From positions 930,001 to 994,000 of the forward strand of contig JANATG010000015.1 in the NCBI GenBank assembly GCA_029449235.1: a stretch of DNA of 64,000 bases, written 5' to 3'. The translations under genes were made by a program, and so were the position numbers. The number at the start of each line of letters is the position of its first letter. The first letter of the stretch is position 1. The DNA is from Linnemannia schmuckeri. Taxonomy: Eukaryota > Mortierellomycota > Mortierellomycetes > Mortierellales > Mortierellaceae. The notes beneath the pieces were generated by a model, which saw only the letters and a list, made by a program, of their open reading frames with translations, did not search any database and was not told where the DNA came from. Positions 8,718-20,765 of this stretch are shown one piece after another.

Positions 8718-9659
8718 TAGTATTGTGTCTTGATCTCTTTGTGATGAGTGTTGTATGTAGAATAACCGTTTGGTAGAGGAACTGTTTAGGGGTTTGATAA
8801 CATCCTTATTGTGGTATCCTAATCATGAAAAAGATCATAGATCTATTGTATCTTTCGACTGACAAAGTTCTTTTGTAGTGGCAAAAAGGGATGGTAGGTT
8901 GTGGGGTTGTGAGAGTTGCTTTGAGCAGTAACAGCATCAGCCAAGATCGACAGATCTGGAGGGCACAGCGATATCAAAGAATCCTTTTCGCCAGTTGTTT
9001 TTCTTCGTTCTCGCTCCATTATCTTTAACGCTAATTTGAGTCCCGATGCAACTGGTGCTTATTTCATACACTATGGTCATTCCCTTTACCCTTTAGAAGA
9101 AAGTTCGTTCGTGTGTGATTTTTTTGTTTGGAAGTTTGTGCGGCCTGATATCGTCCGACGAATGAACAAACGGGATCCAGTCTCTGGTGATTAGATCACA
9201 TTGAAAGCAGAAGATCTGTTAAGGTAGAGACAGAGTGAGAGCACGAGGAAAAGCGCTTGTTGTGCCAACTTTTCTTCTCCTTCTTTATCACATATTTCTC
9301 GTAATGGTCAATCCGAGTAGGCTAGTTTGGTACCTTTTTCTCTCCTTTCTTTGATATGTGGGCTTATTTCACAAGTGCCACTTTTGGGGTTGTGAGGTTT
9401 GTTAGCCAACGGTCTGGGTCTCATCATTCACAGTCACACAACCTTTTTTTTTTTTTTTTTTTTTTTTGTGTGTTTGATTGATCCTATCGATGATTTGTTT
9501 GGCCCTGACTTTTCTTCTTATTTGTCTTCATCTCTCTTTCTTCCTTCTTGTCCATTCTCCATTTCAACACACACACCTGCCACCTCCATCACACTTTTTA
9601 TTGCCTACTTGCACTTTTCGTCTCGACTACAACAACCCAATCATAGTTATCATATAGCC
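8718..9659 (+). other. Intergenic spacer with T-rich leader
   Basis: Spacer between the kinase stop and the next ATG. It holds a T run of about 24 nt near 9444-9467, then a CT-rich leader running to 9659. No gene, tRNA or repeat family was seen. Confidence 0.6.
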
Positions 9660-11368
9660 ATGGTCGTCTCAACACAGAATGTTCTCCGTGTCGGCTTTGG
9701 TAAAAACAACACTACTTCCTTTGCATACGAATGTTCCTTGCAGAGATCATAGCTGGTAAATGATCAAAGCCTAGCTGACACACCCCCTTACTCTCCTCCT
9801 TTTCCCTTCTTATCGACAACTAGTCCCGGAACACTTCTCTTCCCCTTTGCACATGGCCGTCGAGCTTGGATTCTTTGAGAAGGAGGGTGTCGTTGTCGAG
9901 AGGGTGTGCTGCCCAAGTGGCACAGGAGAGGTGAGCCCTGATCTTCTTTTCATTCTTCTGATTCATTTCTCTCACTTGTTCCATACCACCTGGATAAATT
10001 TTTTACATATAAGTCGTTTCTAATGCAGCTTATCTCTTCTTTCTCTCTGGAAAAAGATGACGGCTAAACTCATTGACGGATCGTTGGATGTCGCCATCGC
10101 GCTCACAGAAGGACTCTTGGCCGGCATTGCAAAGGGCCATGACGCCTACAAGATCATTGGCACCTATGTCGAGTCGCCTCTCTGTACGTTTCTTATCCAT
10201 CCCACTTCACAGTTTCCTTTTGATGCCTCCATGGCGGAAAAAATGAAAATAGTGTGCTTGCCCCTGCGTAGCACAACGTTGACTCACAGGGGAAGCCGAC
10301 ACCCCCCCTCCCCCCCTTTTTTTTTATTAATCCAAAAAAATTGCAAATCATGCCGGTCCGATTGACACTTTCCCTCTCAACCATTCTTTTAGGCTGGGCA
10401 ATTTCGGTTGGACAGGATTCACGGCACGTCGATCGCAAAAGTCTTCGGAACGGTACAATCGGCATCTCCAGGATTGGCAGTGGAAGTCATATTATCCCTT
10501 ATGTCCTTGCAGACCAAGAGGGTTGGCTCAAGGGTACCTCTCCAGAAGACTATGAATACAAGACACCCTTTGAGTTTAAGGTCCTCAACACCTTCCAGAA
10601 CATGAGGGATTCGGTCAACGATGGATCTTCAGATGCCTTCCTTTGGGAGAAATTCACCACCAAGGTAACTTATTTTTCCATTAACGAACTCTTACTTTTG
10701 GCTAAGTTGGCCCCATTTTTTTTGCAGCTTGTTTTGTGGAATCCATTTTTTCTTCCTTGTACAACTGTAAATATGCTGTCTGTGCAGGATGTAACAAGGA
10801 GATTATCGGACCCGATTACCACATTTGTACATCCTCGTGCCTTTTGTAACCAATAACTGCAAAACAGACACCATAACTGCCTCCTTTTACCTTCATCTTT
10901 ACTTACCCTTTCATTCTATCTATCTCCTGAATGAAAAAATAGCCATACCACGACTCAAAGGAAGTCCGATCTGTCGACGTGATTACCCCACCCTGGCCCG
11001 CCTTTATGATCGCAGCCTCGACTCGCCATCTCCCCATCACCGCTGACCCCAACCACCAATCCGTCCTTGCACGATTCCTCAAAGCTCTCACCAAATCGAC
11101 TCAATCCTTTGTGGCGCCCGAGAACTACGAGATCTCGATCGCGTTCGTACAGGAAAAGATGTCGTATACTCGTCAGGATGTTCAGGATTGGTTCAAGGGT
11201 GTGAGGTACCCTGTTGAGGGAGGGTGTGATAAGATTAGCGAGGAGGCCCTTGTGCGCTGTGAAAAGACTTTGGTGGAGGTGGGTGTTATTCAGAAGGGAC
11301 AGGAGGCAGGTGTCAAGGAGCGGTTGAGGACCAAGTATGTCGACACTAATGTCGCACAGTTTGTCTAA
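9660..11368 (+). CDS. Ca3427/NMT1-like periplasmic-binding-fold protein
   Basis: Five exons, 9660-9699, 9824-9930, 10057-10183, 10393-10664 and 10943-11368, give 323 residues with every junction in phase. The order LRVGFVPEHFSSPLHMAVEL, EVFF-type helix, PSGTGEMTAKLIDGSLDVAI, then TEGLLAGIAKG and GISRIGSGSHIIPYVLADQ follows the class 2 periplasmic-binding fold of the fungal Ca3427 group. These are distant relatives of thiamine-pyrimidine synthases NMT1/THI5 and of bacterial SsuA/TauA binding proteins. There is no signal peptide, so it is probably cytosolic. The ligand is unknown. I do not see the Cys-rich iron site of THI5, so pyrimidine synthesis is not claimed. A 40-nt first exon makes single-ORF detection difficult. 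Confidence 0.82.
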
Positions 11369-11743
11369 TCTCCTTCGGTTGAGAGTACTGTGACGGGCGC
11401 TTTTTTTCCGTTTCTGTTCTTTGAACACTTTTTACGAGAATGACAGGAACAGCAGGATCTCATGGAGAAGGGACGCGAGCAAGGAGAAGCTGATGTTGAG
11501 ACGTCATCAACTACACCAATACTTAACAATAGCCAACACATCATTTACCCAGGGCCAAGCAATGCATATTTTATACACAGTTAAAGTAATACAATCACCC
11601 TTCCTTTCGTCTGAAGGGTCAATACCAAGCATCAATGGTATTATTGCGTGGAGTATGGAGAAAATTGTGATAGTTATTATTTAAAGTGTTAAAATATGCA
11701 AAATAAGGGCGCTATGTGTGTATACATTGCTGGTATGAGACGT
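11369..11743. other. Convergent 3' intergenic region
   Basis: 375 bp between the stops of two convergent genes. It is AT-rich in its second half, and overlapping 3' UTRs are likely. No other feature was seen. Confidence 0.6.
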
Positions 11744-13404
11744 CTACTGCAAGCTCTTGAAGATGTTCTCAGGATCCCAACGGTTCTTGGTAACCTCCAA
11801 GATCTCAAAGGTATCCTTCTCATAGCACTTGCGCCAGTAATCCTTCTCATTCAACTTCTTGGGTCTCAACTCGTTGGCATAGAATCCCAAAGTCCAGGGC
11901 TTCAAGGCCTTGACAGTCTCGTCCAACCAAGCCTTGTTCTTCTCATCCCAGGCCGTAGTCCCATTACGCTTCCAGGTCGAGTAGATACAGAACGAGTACG
12001 AGGGGTCGAATCCGAGCGCACTGCGAGTGGGGGCCTTCCAGGTGCCTGTGTTCAAGGCCATGGAGGATAGGGCCGAAGGGACTTTATCCCATTGGTTGAT
12101 CAGGACTTGGAGGAGACGAGGGTCCAGGGGGGTAGGGAACCAGAGATCCTCGGCGTAATAAGACAAGTCGGAATCGACCCAGCTGGCGTCTCCGCCGTGG
12201 ACGACGCCGTTGTAGGTAGTTGGGTCGGAGGTTGCGAAGTTGGTGGGGATGGACTTGTACCACTTTGTGATCTTGTCCTGGGCTTGGGCGACTTCTGTGG
12301 ACGAGTTGAAGGGGACGGCCGAGACGGATGCGAAGAGGTACTGCTTGTTGTTTGTGGGTGGGTCGACGACAAAGACAATCTTGTTCTCGAGCGCGCGAGG
12401 GGCCGTGGGATCAAACTTGGAATAGAATGACAGGAGCTCGTTTGCCTGAGGACGATCAAAGATGGCAAAGACCTGATCGACTTGGACAGTGGACGCGTTG
12501 TAAGAGGGGGTCAAGGTAGGGTTCTTGACCATGGGGGTGAGACGGAGATGGAACCGAGTGACGATACCATAGAACTGGCCACCTCCACGGATAGCGAAGA
12601 AGAGGTCCCGGTTGGTGTGGGCGTCGGCAAAGACGGTCTTGCCGGATGCGGTGATGATGTCGACACCGATGACATTGTCAACTCCTGCGCCGTACAGACG
12701 AGATCCGATACCCATGCCGCCCTGGAGGAGGAAGCCGCCGATCGTCACACGCGATGAGTGGGGCGAAGGGAAGGCCAATCCGTACCTGTTTTGTTTGTTT
12801 TGTTTGACAGAAAAATATCAGAAATGGGTTAACGATGGTTAATATATATTTTATATGCACTTAACAAACAGCGACTTGTCATATAAAAAAGTGCGAAGAG
12901 TACATACTTGATGACCTCATGGGCAAGGTCAGCACCAGTAGCACCGGGCTCAGCAGTCGCAGTCCTCTTCTTAGGATCCACAACTACCTTTCTCAACTTG
13001 GACAAATCCATCAACAAGAAATCCTCATCTTCCTTATCAACAGCTGCCATATTCGACGAATAACCCGACATGTACCCACCCGAACGAGCAGAAACCCTCA
13101 ACCCATACTCCTTGGCGATCTTAACAGCCCTCTCGATACCATGGTTGTTAGCCTTCGAAGGAGTAATAATGGCGAGTGGCAAGGCGGTGGCAGGGAATTC
13201 GGTGGGGAGGATGAGGTTGTTGAAGGTTTTGAGGGCTCCATAGTAGGCGTCCTTGTTGTGTTGGGTTCGGAATTGGACCTCGGATGCTGTGAAAGGGAAG
13301 GAAGGGGATGAGAAGGCCTTTGTGAATTGGTCTTGAGTTGCGGGGTTCATGGCTGCGGAAGCGACGGCGGCCACGGCGGAGAGGATGCAGATGGTGATTT
13401 TCAT
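11744..13404 (-). CDS. Secreted BBE-like FAD-linked oxidoreductase without canonical flavin-linkage residues
   Basis: Two exons on the minus strand, 13404-12908 and 12785-11744, give 512 residues. MKITICILSAVAAVASA is a clear signal peptide, so the protein is secreted or vacuolar. An FAD-binding (PCMH-type) domain covers about residues 70-260, and the C terminus has the BBE signature, ending WDPENIFKSLQ. In the usual RSGGH motif the flavin-linking His is Tyr here (RSGGYMSGYSSN, residue 111). The second attachment Cys of bicovalent members is also missing (SRVTIGGFLLQGGMGIGSR). FAD may therefore be held non-covalently; this is inference. The substrate could be a carbohydrate or alkaloid-like alcohol and cannot be told from sequence. 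It converges on the binding-fold gene. Confidence 0.87.
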
Positions 13405-13868
13405 GATAGCTCTCTTTTAGATCGAAAGAAAAGGTGAAAAGAAAAGAAGAGGGTGAGAAAAAGGAGGGGCTTGTGTGTTTATGCGGTTGATGAGAGTACG
13501 TGCGCGCGATGGGATTGTCAGAAGGAAGAAAGACAAATTTATCAACAAACTGCAAGGATGAGATGGAAAGAAGAGTAGGGTGGTGAAGAAAGAAAGAAAA
13601 AACAAAAAGGAAGAAAATGCTCATGCAGGAACCGGCGGTTTTATGAGAAAAAAAGGGAAGATTATCTCTATCCTTCTCCTCCTCAACAACAGCAAGCAAG
13701 AGTAAGCCATGAGCGAACAGGGTACCCACGTCGAGAGAAAGAAGGATACCGGCTCGCAAATGCTTGTTGCTTGCTGGTGTTGAAAAAAGACTGGCGCTCA
13801 AAAAATATTACAAGGAATCATGCATGCATGCAAACGGGCAAATGCATATTGCATGTCATTTAGGCGGT

Positions 13869-13870
<2 letters not shown>

Positions 13871-13901
<31 letters not shown>
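13871..13901 (+). repeat. A31 tract
   Basis: Thirty-one A in intergenic DNA. No target-site duplication is evident around it. Confidence 0.9.
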
Positions 13902-13905
<4 letters not shown>

Positions 13906-14604
13906 GCCTAAAACATTTTCTTTGCTGCTCTCATTTCTAATTGCTGTTTTTCTTGTTTTTCCATCAATGATGAAAAAGTATATGCCCGCTTTGCTTGACC
14001 TTATTTCATGGATTTCCTCCCCAACGCGATGAAAGCGATATCGAGTCGACGCCGGCAGCCATGTTTTTCGTTAGTGGTCCAACATGTCATCACTTGAGTA
14101 AGGTAAAGAAAATGGTGATTAGGGAAAAGAACAGCCCAACTATCAGATAACCCTTCCATTTCTTTGGATCCCAGGAAGGAGTACTTAGACACGAAGACAC
14201 GAATAAAAAAATAAGCCTCCTCCGCTAATTTTATGCGAAAATTCCTTCTCCGTTTCAAACGACCGGACAAGGAACCAGGTTTTATGGATTGGAGCTACTT
14301 CTTTCGACCCACGAGCGTCCACTTATCCCAGGAAAGACATGTGTGCCATGAGATTAAAAACAGCTGAGAAGCGTTTTCATTGTTTATTAAAAAAGAAGTT
14401 TACGCGTGAGACATCTCATGGAATGAAAAGAGCCAGGGACAGAGGCAGGGAACTGAGAACAGCGACAACAACATGGCAAGCCCCAGTTTTTCTTTCTTCT
14501 TTCTTTTCTGTTCATTCGATGTTGTTGGCCTGAATGATGGAAGCTCTCGTGCATTCCATATCACGGAAACAAGTCCCGCATTCTTTCTCTTATCCATCGA
14601 TTAA

Positions 14605-14658
14605 GCATGCACTGCGGTACGGGGGGGGTTTGCACTGCGGTACGGGGGGGGTTTGCAC
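14605..14658 (+). repeat. 23-bp tandem repeat with G8 runs
   Basis: Two copies of GCACTGCGGTACGGGGGGGGTTT followed by a partial third (GCACTGC). The unit is GC-rich in an AT-rich spacer. No function can be assigned. Confidence 0.85.
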
Positions 14659-15189
14659 TGCCTCACAACCTGCTGCCATGTCGTGATGAAGGTTATTTGG
14701 CTGTTAGTTGAGAATCGGTGTTTTGCTTGGCAGTTGCACAAAGAACATTACTGTAATACTTTCTCGAAGTCTTCGTCCTCATTGTCTTCTTTCTTTTCTT
14801 CTCTTGCCTTGGCAATATCGTCGGATCTTGAATATTGAGAGGATGAGAAGCAATCAGACGTCAACGGTGGCATCATGCATGCTTGTAAATTGACGAGATA
14901 GTTTGTTGAGGCTAAACGCACAAACACTGCAGCCCACATCGTTGTGTTTATCGACTTTTCCTTCAAGAACGCGTCAATTGCATCCTAAGAGGAGTCGTTG
15001 TACACGGCAGGTCGTTTTCCAAGTGTTAAGTGAACAAAAAATTGACCGAAACTCCTCATGGGCCATTGGACTGCACTGAATGTGGAAAGGAACCCAAAAA
15101 AAAAAAAAAAAAAAAAGGAAACAACCATGCGAGATAGAAGTTCGTGAAGCCTGAAGCCTCTAATATATTATTTCCTTCTTTGTTCCCCT

Positions 15190-15316
15190 CTATGATTTCT
15201 TCACAGGCGTTTGCGCCTGATCTAGGTTGTCATCATCATCCTCGTCGTCATTAGCACCGTTGGGTGATCAGACCCATGATGGTTTCAAATAGGGTTTCAA
15301 TCTCTAAGACACCTTT
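15190..15316 (-). pseudogene. Possible decayed 3' end of a gene
   Basis: On the minus strand KGVLEIETLFETIMGLIT reads openly. After a one-base frame change it is followed by PNGANDDEDDDDNLDQAQTP and VKKS, then TAG at 15192-15190. An amphipathic helix followed by an acidic, lysine-ending tail resembles a protein C terminus, but no splice arrangement restores a single frame. Weak evidence; it may be chance. Confidence 0.2.
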
Positions 15317-17266
15317 TAGCGAGATAAGGCATCTTCACAGTGGATCAAGGGTAACTCGAACTAGTATCTGATTGTTTGCCTTCAAGCAGGCGTTTTCAGG
15401 GCTCTTCTTAGTTGTGGTAGACTATGCGCAAACCCTGAAACTACAGTACAAGGGAAGTGGAGAAGAGACGAAAGGATCCGATCGGAGGTGTGAACGGTGC
15501 AACTTTTGTGTATCCCGATCATAACCAGGCACTAAGGAATACCCACGGGGCGAACCCCACAGTGCGACAATCGGTTAATGTGTTTGTAATGCTCTTCTTC
15601 AACAATCTACCGCACATGCAGTATATAAAGCCTTTCAGTATCCCGTAGAGTTTATATGCTATTGGCGATAAAAAAAAAAAAAGTCGATAACAAGGGCTAA
15701 AAAGTGCACTTAAGACCTGACTCCTCCTCAAAGTATTGAGCTGTGGGAGGCAGCGTGCTGTTAACATCACTGCAAGTTTAGTGGCGAGAATGAATGTCAG
15801 TCTAAAAACATGGAACAAAAAAATGGATGTGAAAACGGCACTGATCCCATGTAAACATTAGTTTCTATTTGAGACTGTTGTATGGTCCAAAATTTGGTTG
15901 GCTAAAAGACGGCCAATGGATGACGGAGAACTAGGCGAAAAGCGAAAGCCGGCGACCGTTTTCCACAAATGGACCGAGAAACGAGCGCAAGTTCGCAAGA
16001 GCAGAAAAAGAAGAAAAATGGGGTGAGGTGTTCTTCTCGTGTACTGTAGTTTTGGCAAAGTATGAAGGTTCTTCCTTTCTTTCCGTATGCAGGTTCGATA
16101 AGCCATGCTTTTTTCTGGCCTTGGAAAAAATGAAAAAGAAGGTGATCTCTCGAAGAGAAATGAAAAACAGAGAAAAGAATGTGTGTACTTGTGTTGAAAA
16201 GATATATTAGATAGAGGGAGTGTATTGGGATTGATGGAGCTCCACTCCAACCTTCATGACTGACTGGTAGAAGGAGGAGAAAAAGAGTTTCCTGGCTGGT
16301 TGACGAGGTAAGGACGGAATTAGGCAAAGGCGCTTACTGAGTATAAAATAAGTGCTTTGCTGTTGAGCGCCTGAGCAAATCAAGCGCTTTTCTTCAACCA
16401 TTGACTTACGGTTGATTCGTCTACTTTTGTGTGGGGAAGTCACGCGAGAAGAAAAGAGATGCAAGGAATGAGGTGAGATGAGGTGAGGAGAAGAGAGCGG
16501 CGAGGGCTAGGCTCAGCACAAAAGTGTAAAAGTGGGGCCATGAAATGAAAAAAAGGGAGACTATCAAAGCAATGCCCCTGAGGATATCAAAGGGTGGCCA
16601 ATCCCCTTTAGTCACCTTTCTTATCCCCGCCTTTTCTTTTTTTCTTTTCTATCTTCTCTTTCTCTCTTCACCACTTGTTCGTCTTCATCGTCAGCAGTTG
16701 CAAACTGCGGTCACATTCCTCGCCCTTTTCATATTCACGGACCACTCAGCTCTCCACTCTTTTTTCCTTTTTCTCCGCTTTTTGTTCTCCACTTACGATC
16801 CATAACCTCACAGCAAACAGTCTTCGTCGCTCTTTTCCTCCTTTTCCTTATCCTTATCCTTATCCTTTTCCTTTCTTTCCATTCATCTGCTTCTTGTGTG
16901 TTACCAATATCCATATCTATACCCATCTTCCGGTTATCCCGCTCCATTCAACCCGTCCATCATCTTCAACACTCTCCTCGGCCATTCTCACTCCGCCTCT
17001 TGTCTCTCAAAAAAGCCATTGTTACACTTGACCCTCGTGTTCTGCAACGACCACAGTATAAAGGCTCCCAGATATTTCTCTTCTCCTTTCGGACATTTCT
17101 TTTCATTCCTCTTTCCTTTTTTTCATTTATTTCTCAACCCTTTCTGTCCCCGTTGCATCTGATACATCCCATACCCCTTGCAGATCCACGCATCATATCC
17201 TCGTGATTATTTCCTCTTTATTTTCATTTCAACTACCCCCTTTAACGAACACACCATACTGAGAAG

Positions 17267-19384
17267 ATGGCGTTCACCCTGGGAGTTGAAGACGCGAGTG
17301 GGTTCTACAAGTACCTGATCAATGTCATTGTCGTTACAGCTTCTGTTGCCTGGCTGTTACTCCTGTTCATCCGATCTATCGACTCAAAGGTGTACCGCGA
17401 GTTTAAGCCCTTTAGCATTGCCATGTCCCTTCAGCTCTTGTTTGTCACCGTCCGCAACTTGACTACTCTGTTGCTTTCTTCTGTAAGTGCATCGAAGGCT
17501 GTCTCTTTCCTTTTCTTTTTTTTTTTTTTCCTAGGATGGCCATCTCATTTATTTCTTTCCCCGCACCACCCAACCCTCCTCTTCCTTTTTTTGGTTGATG
17601 AACCTCTACAGTTCCGCACCTGAATGTTTTTTTTTGTTTGTGGTGGTGCTCAGACGAAGAGAAAAAAAAAGAGTATGAGTGCTTTTGCTATCTACTGATA
17701 CAATGGGCATGTCAAGTATTGTACTCATTCTTTTCCTACTATTGGGTCTAAAATGAGAGATACAGAGAGGATGGAGCTCTTTCTTAATTACGACGGAAAG
17801 GTAAAAAAAAAGAAAGGGCCTAGTGAGCGACGGTGCGGAGAGTTTTACCTTTTCCTTTGAAAATTGTGGGTCAAGGTTAGGGGGGAGGGGGGTGCGGGGT
17901 TAAGGTTTGATTGGCTGGCAAATAGGAACCAAAGTTGGAAGAGATCGGAATTCATTTCCCTCTTTGCATCCTCAAGCGTCAGCTCGACGGTTATCAAAGC
18001 GTCCCACCTGCCTGGTCCGAGTGTACTCAGTTCTTTTCTCACCCCCAGATAATCCATTCATCCCGGTCGCCACCATCTTTTTTTTTTTTCTCTATATGTC
18101 TTTTCTCATTTTTTATCCGGCTGTGTTTTGTGGGTTCACTTTGACTCGAAGCAGCCTAAACTTCAGTGGCAACCTTGACTCTAAAATTATTTTCTTTGTC
18201 TTTGTCATTCTCCTCCTCTTTTCACACCCAACAAACAAACAAACAAAAAAAATCTAATAGGGTTTCCCTATCCAATGTCGATGGGTCGCAGTCGGAGGAA
18301 TCATCATCTACCAAGGGTTCGCCATCTCGGCAGAATGCGCCATGTTGATCCGCTGTAGGTCCTTCACACGATACCCTCGCGCGGTCACATACATGACCAT
18401 TCCCACCTGGATTGTCCGTTTCGCCCTCTGCATCTGGTTGGCAACAACTATGAAGGGTCAAGATAACGTAGCCGGCACTGCCTGCGACATTGTCATGGAC
18501 CTGCAAATGTCCGCCATTATGCAGTACCTCAAGATCGCGACCGAGATTATCATTGTTGTTTTCTTTCTTGAACGTGTCATTTCTCTACATCGTCATGAGG
18601 GTGGTATTATTACGGGTGACACGCAGCACCACCATTGGCGTCGATTGGCTTTGATCAATGCTGGAATTACCTTCCTGGTTGTTCTCTTTGAGATCCTTGT
18701 CGGTCAGATCACCGTCTACCTCACCGACTACCGTACGTTTCTTTTCTTTGTTGATTGAATGCGTATCGCCTTCAAGCGGACATTTGAATTCAATACTTTC
18801 TTCAACAATCACTCACCCACACCATTCTTACATTTCCTTTTCTTAATTGCTTTTCTTACACAGTGTTCTTGACGTATAGCATGGTCAACTTGATCCAAGC
18901 CACTCTGTGTGTCTTCATCGTCGAAGACACACGGAGCGTGTTCAAGGAGCGTGCCGCTGCTGCTCAGAACAACAGCGGCAGCAACAACACCAACTCGAAC
19001 CAAGGCAGCGGTGGTGCTCCTCGTCACAGCACAATGAGTGGTCCAGTCGTCGTGTCGTCGCGGTACGACGATCGAGACGAGGATGTTGTGAGCTATGCGG
19101 ATGCAATTGCAGCCGCAAAAGCTGCGCGTCACTCACAAGAATCACAGAAGCCGTGGTCGTTGACTATGCGACCTCCTGGGGGTGATATGCATAGCCCTGC
19201 GCAGATCCATCATTCTCTTGCTTCCCAGTCGCCACATACGTATTACATGGATAATATGGGGTCGTCGTCACCGGATTCCAAGAGGACGATGACGCCACAG
19301 CGGTGGAGGAGTGGTGAGGCTGAGGACGAGATCCCAATGACGCGGACGACCAAAGCCTCCCAGGATGGCGGGGCTTACTATTGA
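17267..19384 (+). CDS. Seven-helix membrane protein, family not recognised
   Basis: Exons 17267-17482, 18261-18732 and 18864-19384 join in phase to 402 residues. Seven hydrophobic segments can be counted: near residues 14-36, 50-72, 78-100, 116-136, 166-186, 202-224 and a last one beginning FLTYSMVNLIQATLCVFIVE. A cytosol-like tail of about 140 residues follows, rich in Ser, Gln and Ala with many Ser/Thr sites. The order of segments and a long polar tail are receptor-like, but I see no DRY or NPxxY motif and no match to the RTA1, Ste2/Ste3 or cAMP-receptor patterns that I can name. The 778-bp first intron is long and could hide an additional exon, although the phase works without one. Confidence 0.75.
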
Positions 19385-19667
19385 CTACATGAGCATACCT
19401 AGAATATAGCGTACCGTTTCAGGACGCATCCTAATAATAATACATTAATACGCGTCGATGATTGTGACGTTTTTTACCCACCTGCCTTTGTGACGCCTTC
19501 CACTCTCACTCTGCACGGCTAAAGTCAGTCCAGTCCCCTTCTCTAACTATTGACCTCATCGTCGAATGTTTTCGTTCCTGACATTCTTTCTCCTCTCCTT
19601 CTCTTTTCCTTCACATTAACCAACTATCGATACTACACCAACACAATCAACTAACAAATAATACAAC
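19385..19667 (+). promoter_or_regulatory. Short tandem intergenic region with CT-rich leader
   Basis: 283 bp separate the membrane-protein stop from the ARPC5 ATG. The last 150 bp are pyrimidine-rich and then CA/AAC-rich, a typical short leader here. Confidence 0.5.
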
Positions 19668-20765
19668 ATGGCTTTCCGCAAAATCGACATTGACGCCTTG
19701 GAGGAGGATGCGTTCGGCGAGGATGAGATTGATTTCCAAGAGATTGGCGAGTTGCGTCCTTTGGCCGACGTCGAGGCCGAGGTCAACAGCCGTGCCCAGG
19801 AGGTCAGGTCCCTTCTCCAGCGGTATGTCGTCGTCTCCTCTCTCTTTTTCTTCTTAATTCACTGTTGTTTTGTTGGTTACTGTGCATGGATGAGAGAAAG
19901 GAAGGAACAAAGATGCATCGCGTGTTTTCTAATGTTGGGGACGAAAGGAGATGACGAAAGGGCAACGATGAGTGTATCCTAACGGTTTCCCTTTTCTTTT
20001 TTGGCATCGGTTATTTAGTGGTAACACTTCAGGAGCTCTGTCAGCATCACTCCAGAACCCTCCATATGGAGCTCCTTTCCACGCTGCCAAGGTGAGAAGA
20101 GAAACAACGGCGTTTATCCTCTATACACACGACACAGCACGGCAGATACTACACACGACACAACTGGACTTTTGACTTTTGATCTTAGATGAACAGGATA
20201 CAGCCATGTTCAAATCAATCTGGGCGTATTATTACAGTTTTCTCTGGACTGTTCCTCGCGCCGCTCTTTACCAACTGGGCATCGACTTGCTTCCTTTTTG
20301 GAACACTGTATTCAGTCGACGGTATCTGAGACTCAGTAATCTCTCAGCAGCACACCAGAGCCAATTGCTAACGACGTTCACATTACCTGAATTATATTCA
20401 TCAATGTAGGCTAGGAACACGCAGACGGTGATGGAGGTGTTGAACTCTATCAAAGTGGCGGATGTGCCCCAGTTGGTCAAGAGCTTGTCGCCCGAGGAAC
20501 AGGATGTGCTGATGAAGTATCTCTACGCAGGAATGGCTGCCCCTGAGCAGAACAACTCTGGCCATCTCTTGGCCTGGCACGAGAAGGTGTGGATCACTTT
20601 TGATTAAAGCTTGATATTGCTGGTTCAGAGTATAAGTACAGTACTACGGATCAAAAGAAACTAACGCTGGATGTTTTATTTCTTGTTGGATACTTTAAAT
20701 AGCTTACGGAGGTTGCTGGACAGGGATGCATTGTTCGTGTTATCACTGACAGGAGAACCGTCTAA
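19668..20765 (+). CDS. ARPC5: Arp2/3 complex subunit 5 (p16-Arc)
   Basis: Four exons, 19668-19822, 20019-20091, 20410-20586 and 20703-20765, give 155 residues, close to the family's usual 150. The N terminus MAFRKIDIDALEEDAFGEDE and the middle RSLLQRGNTSGALSASLQNP are typical. The C terminus LLAWHEKLTEVAGQGCIVRV, ending ITDRRTV, matches the conserved ARPC5 ending. That ending appears only if the third exon stops at 20586; reading on gives a false stop at 20607. ARPC5 belongs to the seven-subunit complex that nucleates branched actin at hyphal tips and endocytic patches. Confidence 0.95.

Larger units (their letters stand above)
13405..17266. other. 3.9-kb divergent intergenic region
   Basis: Purine-rich plus strand at 13405-13660 is the minus-strand leader of the oxidase. 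An A31 run lies at 13871-13901. A purine-rich block at about 15940-16550 looks like another minus-strand leader without a recognisable gene behind it. From about 16620 the plus strand is CT-rich up to the ATG at 17267, including a short CCTTAT repeat near 16846-16875. Only weak coding traces were seen (see 15190-15316). Confidence 0.5.

Noticed and set aside
15519..15818. 99-codon minus-strand ORF in spacer
   Set aside because: No recognisable domain, no leader or splice support, and interrupted downstream by several stops.
20587..20607. ARPC5 ending in VWITFD with a stop at 20607
   Set aside because: The conserved ARPC5 C terminus is recovered by splicing 20586 to 20703, so this stop is intronic.
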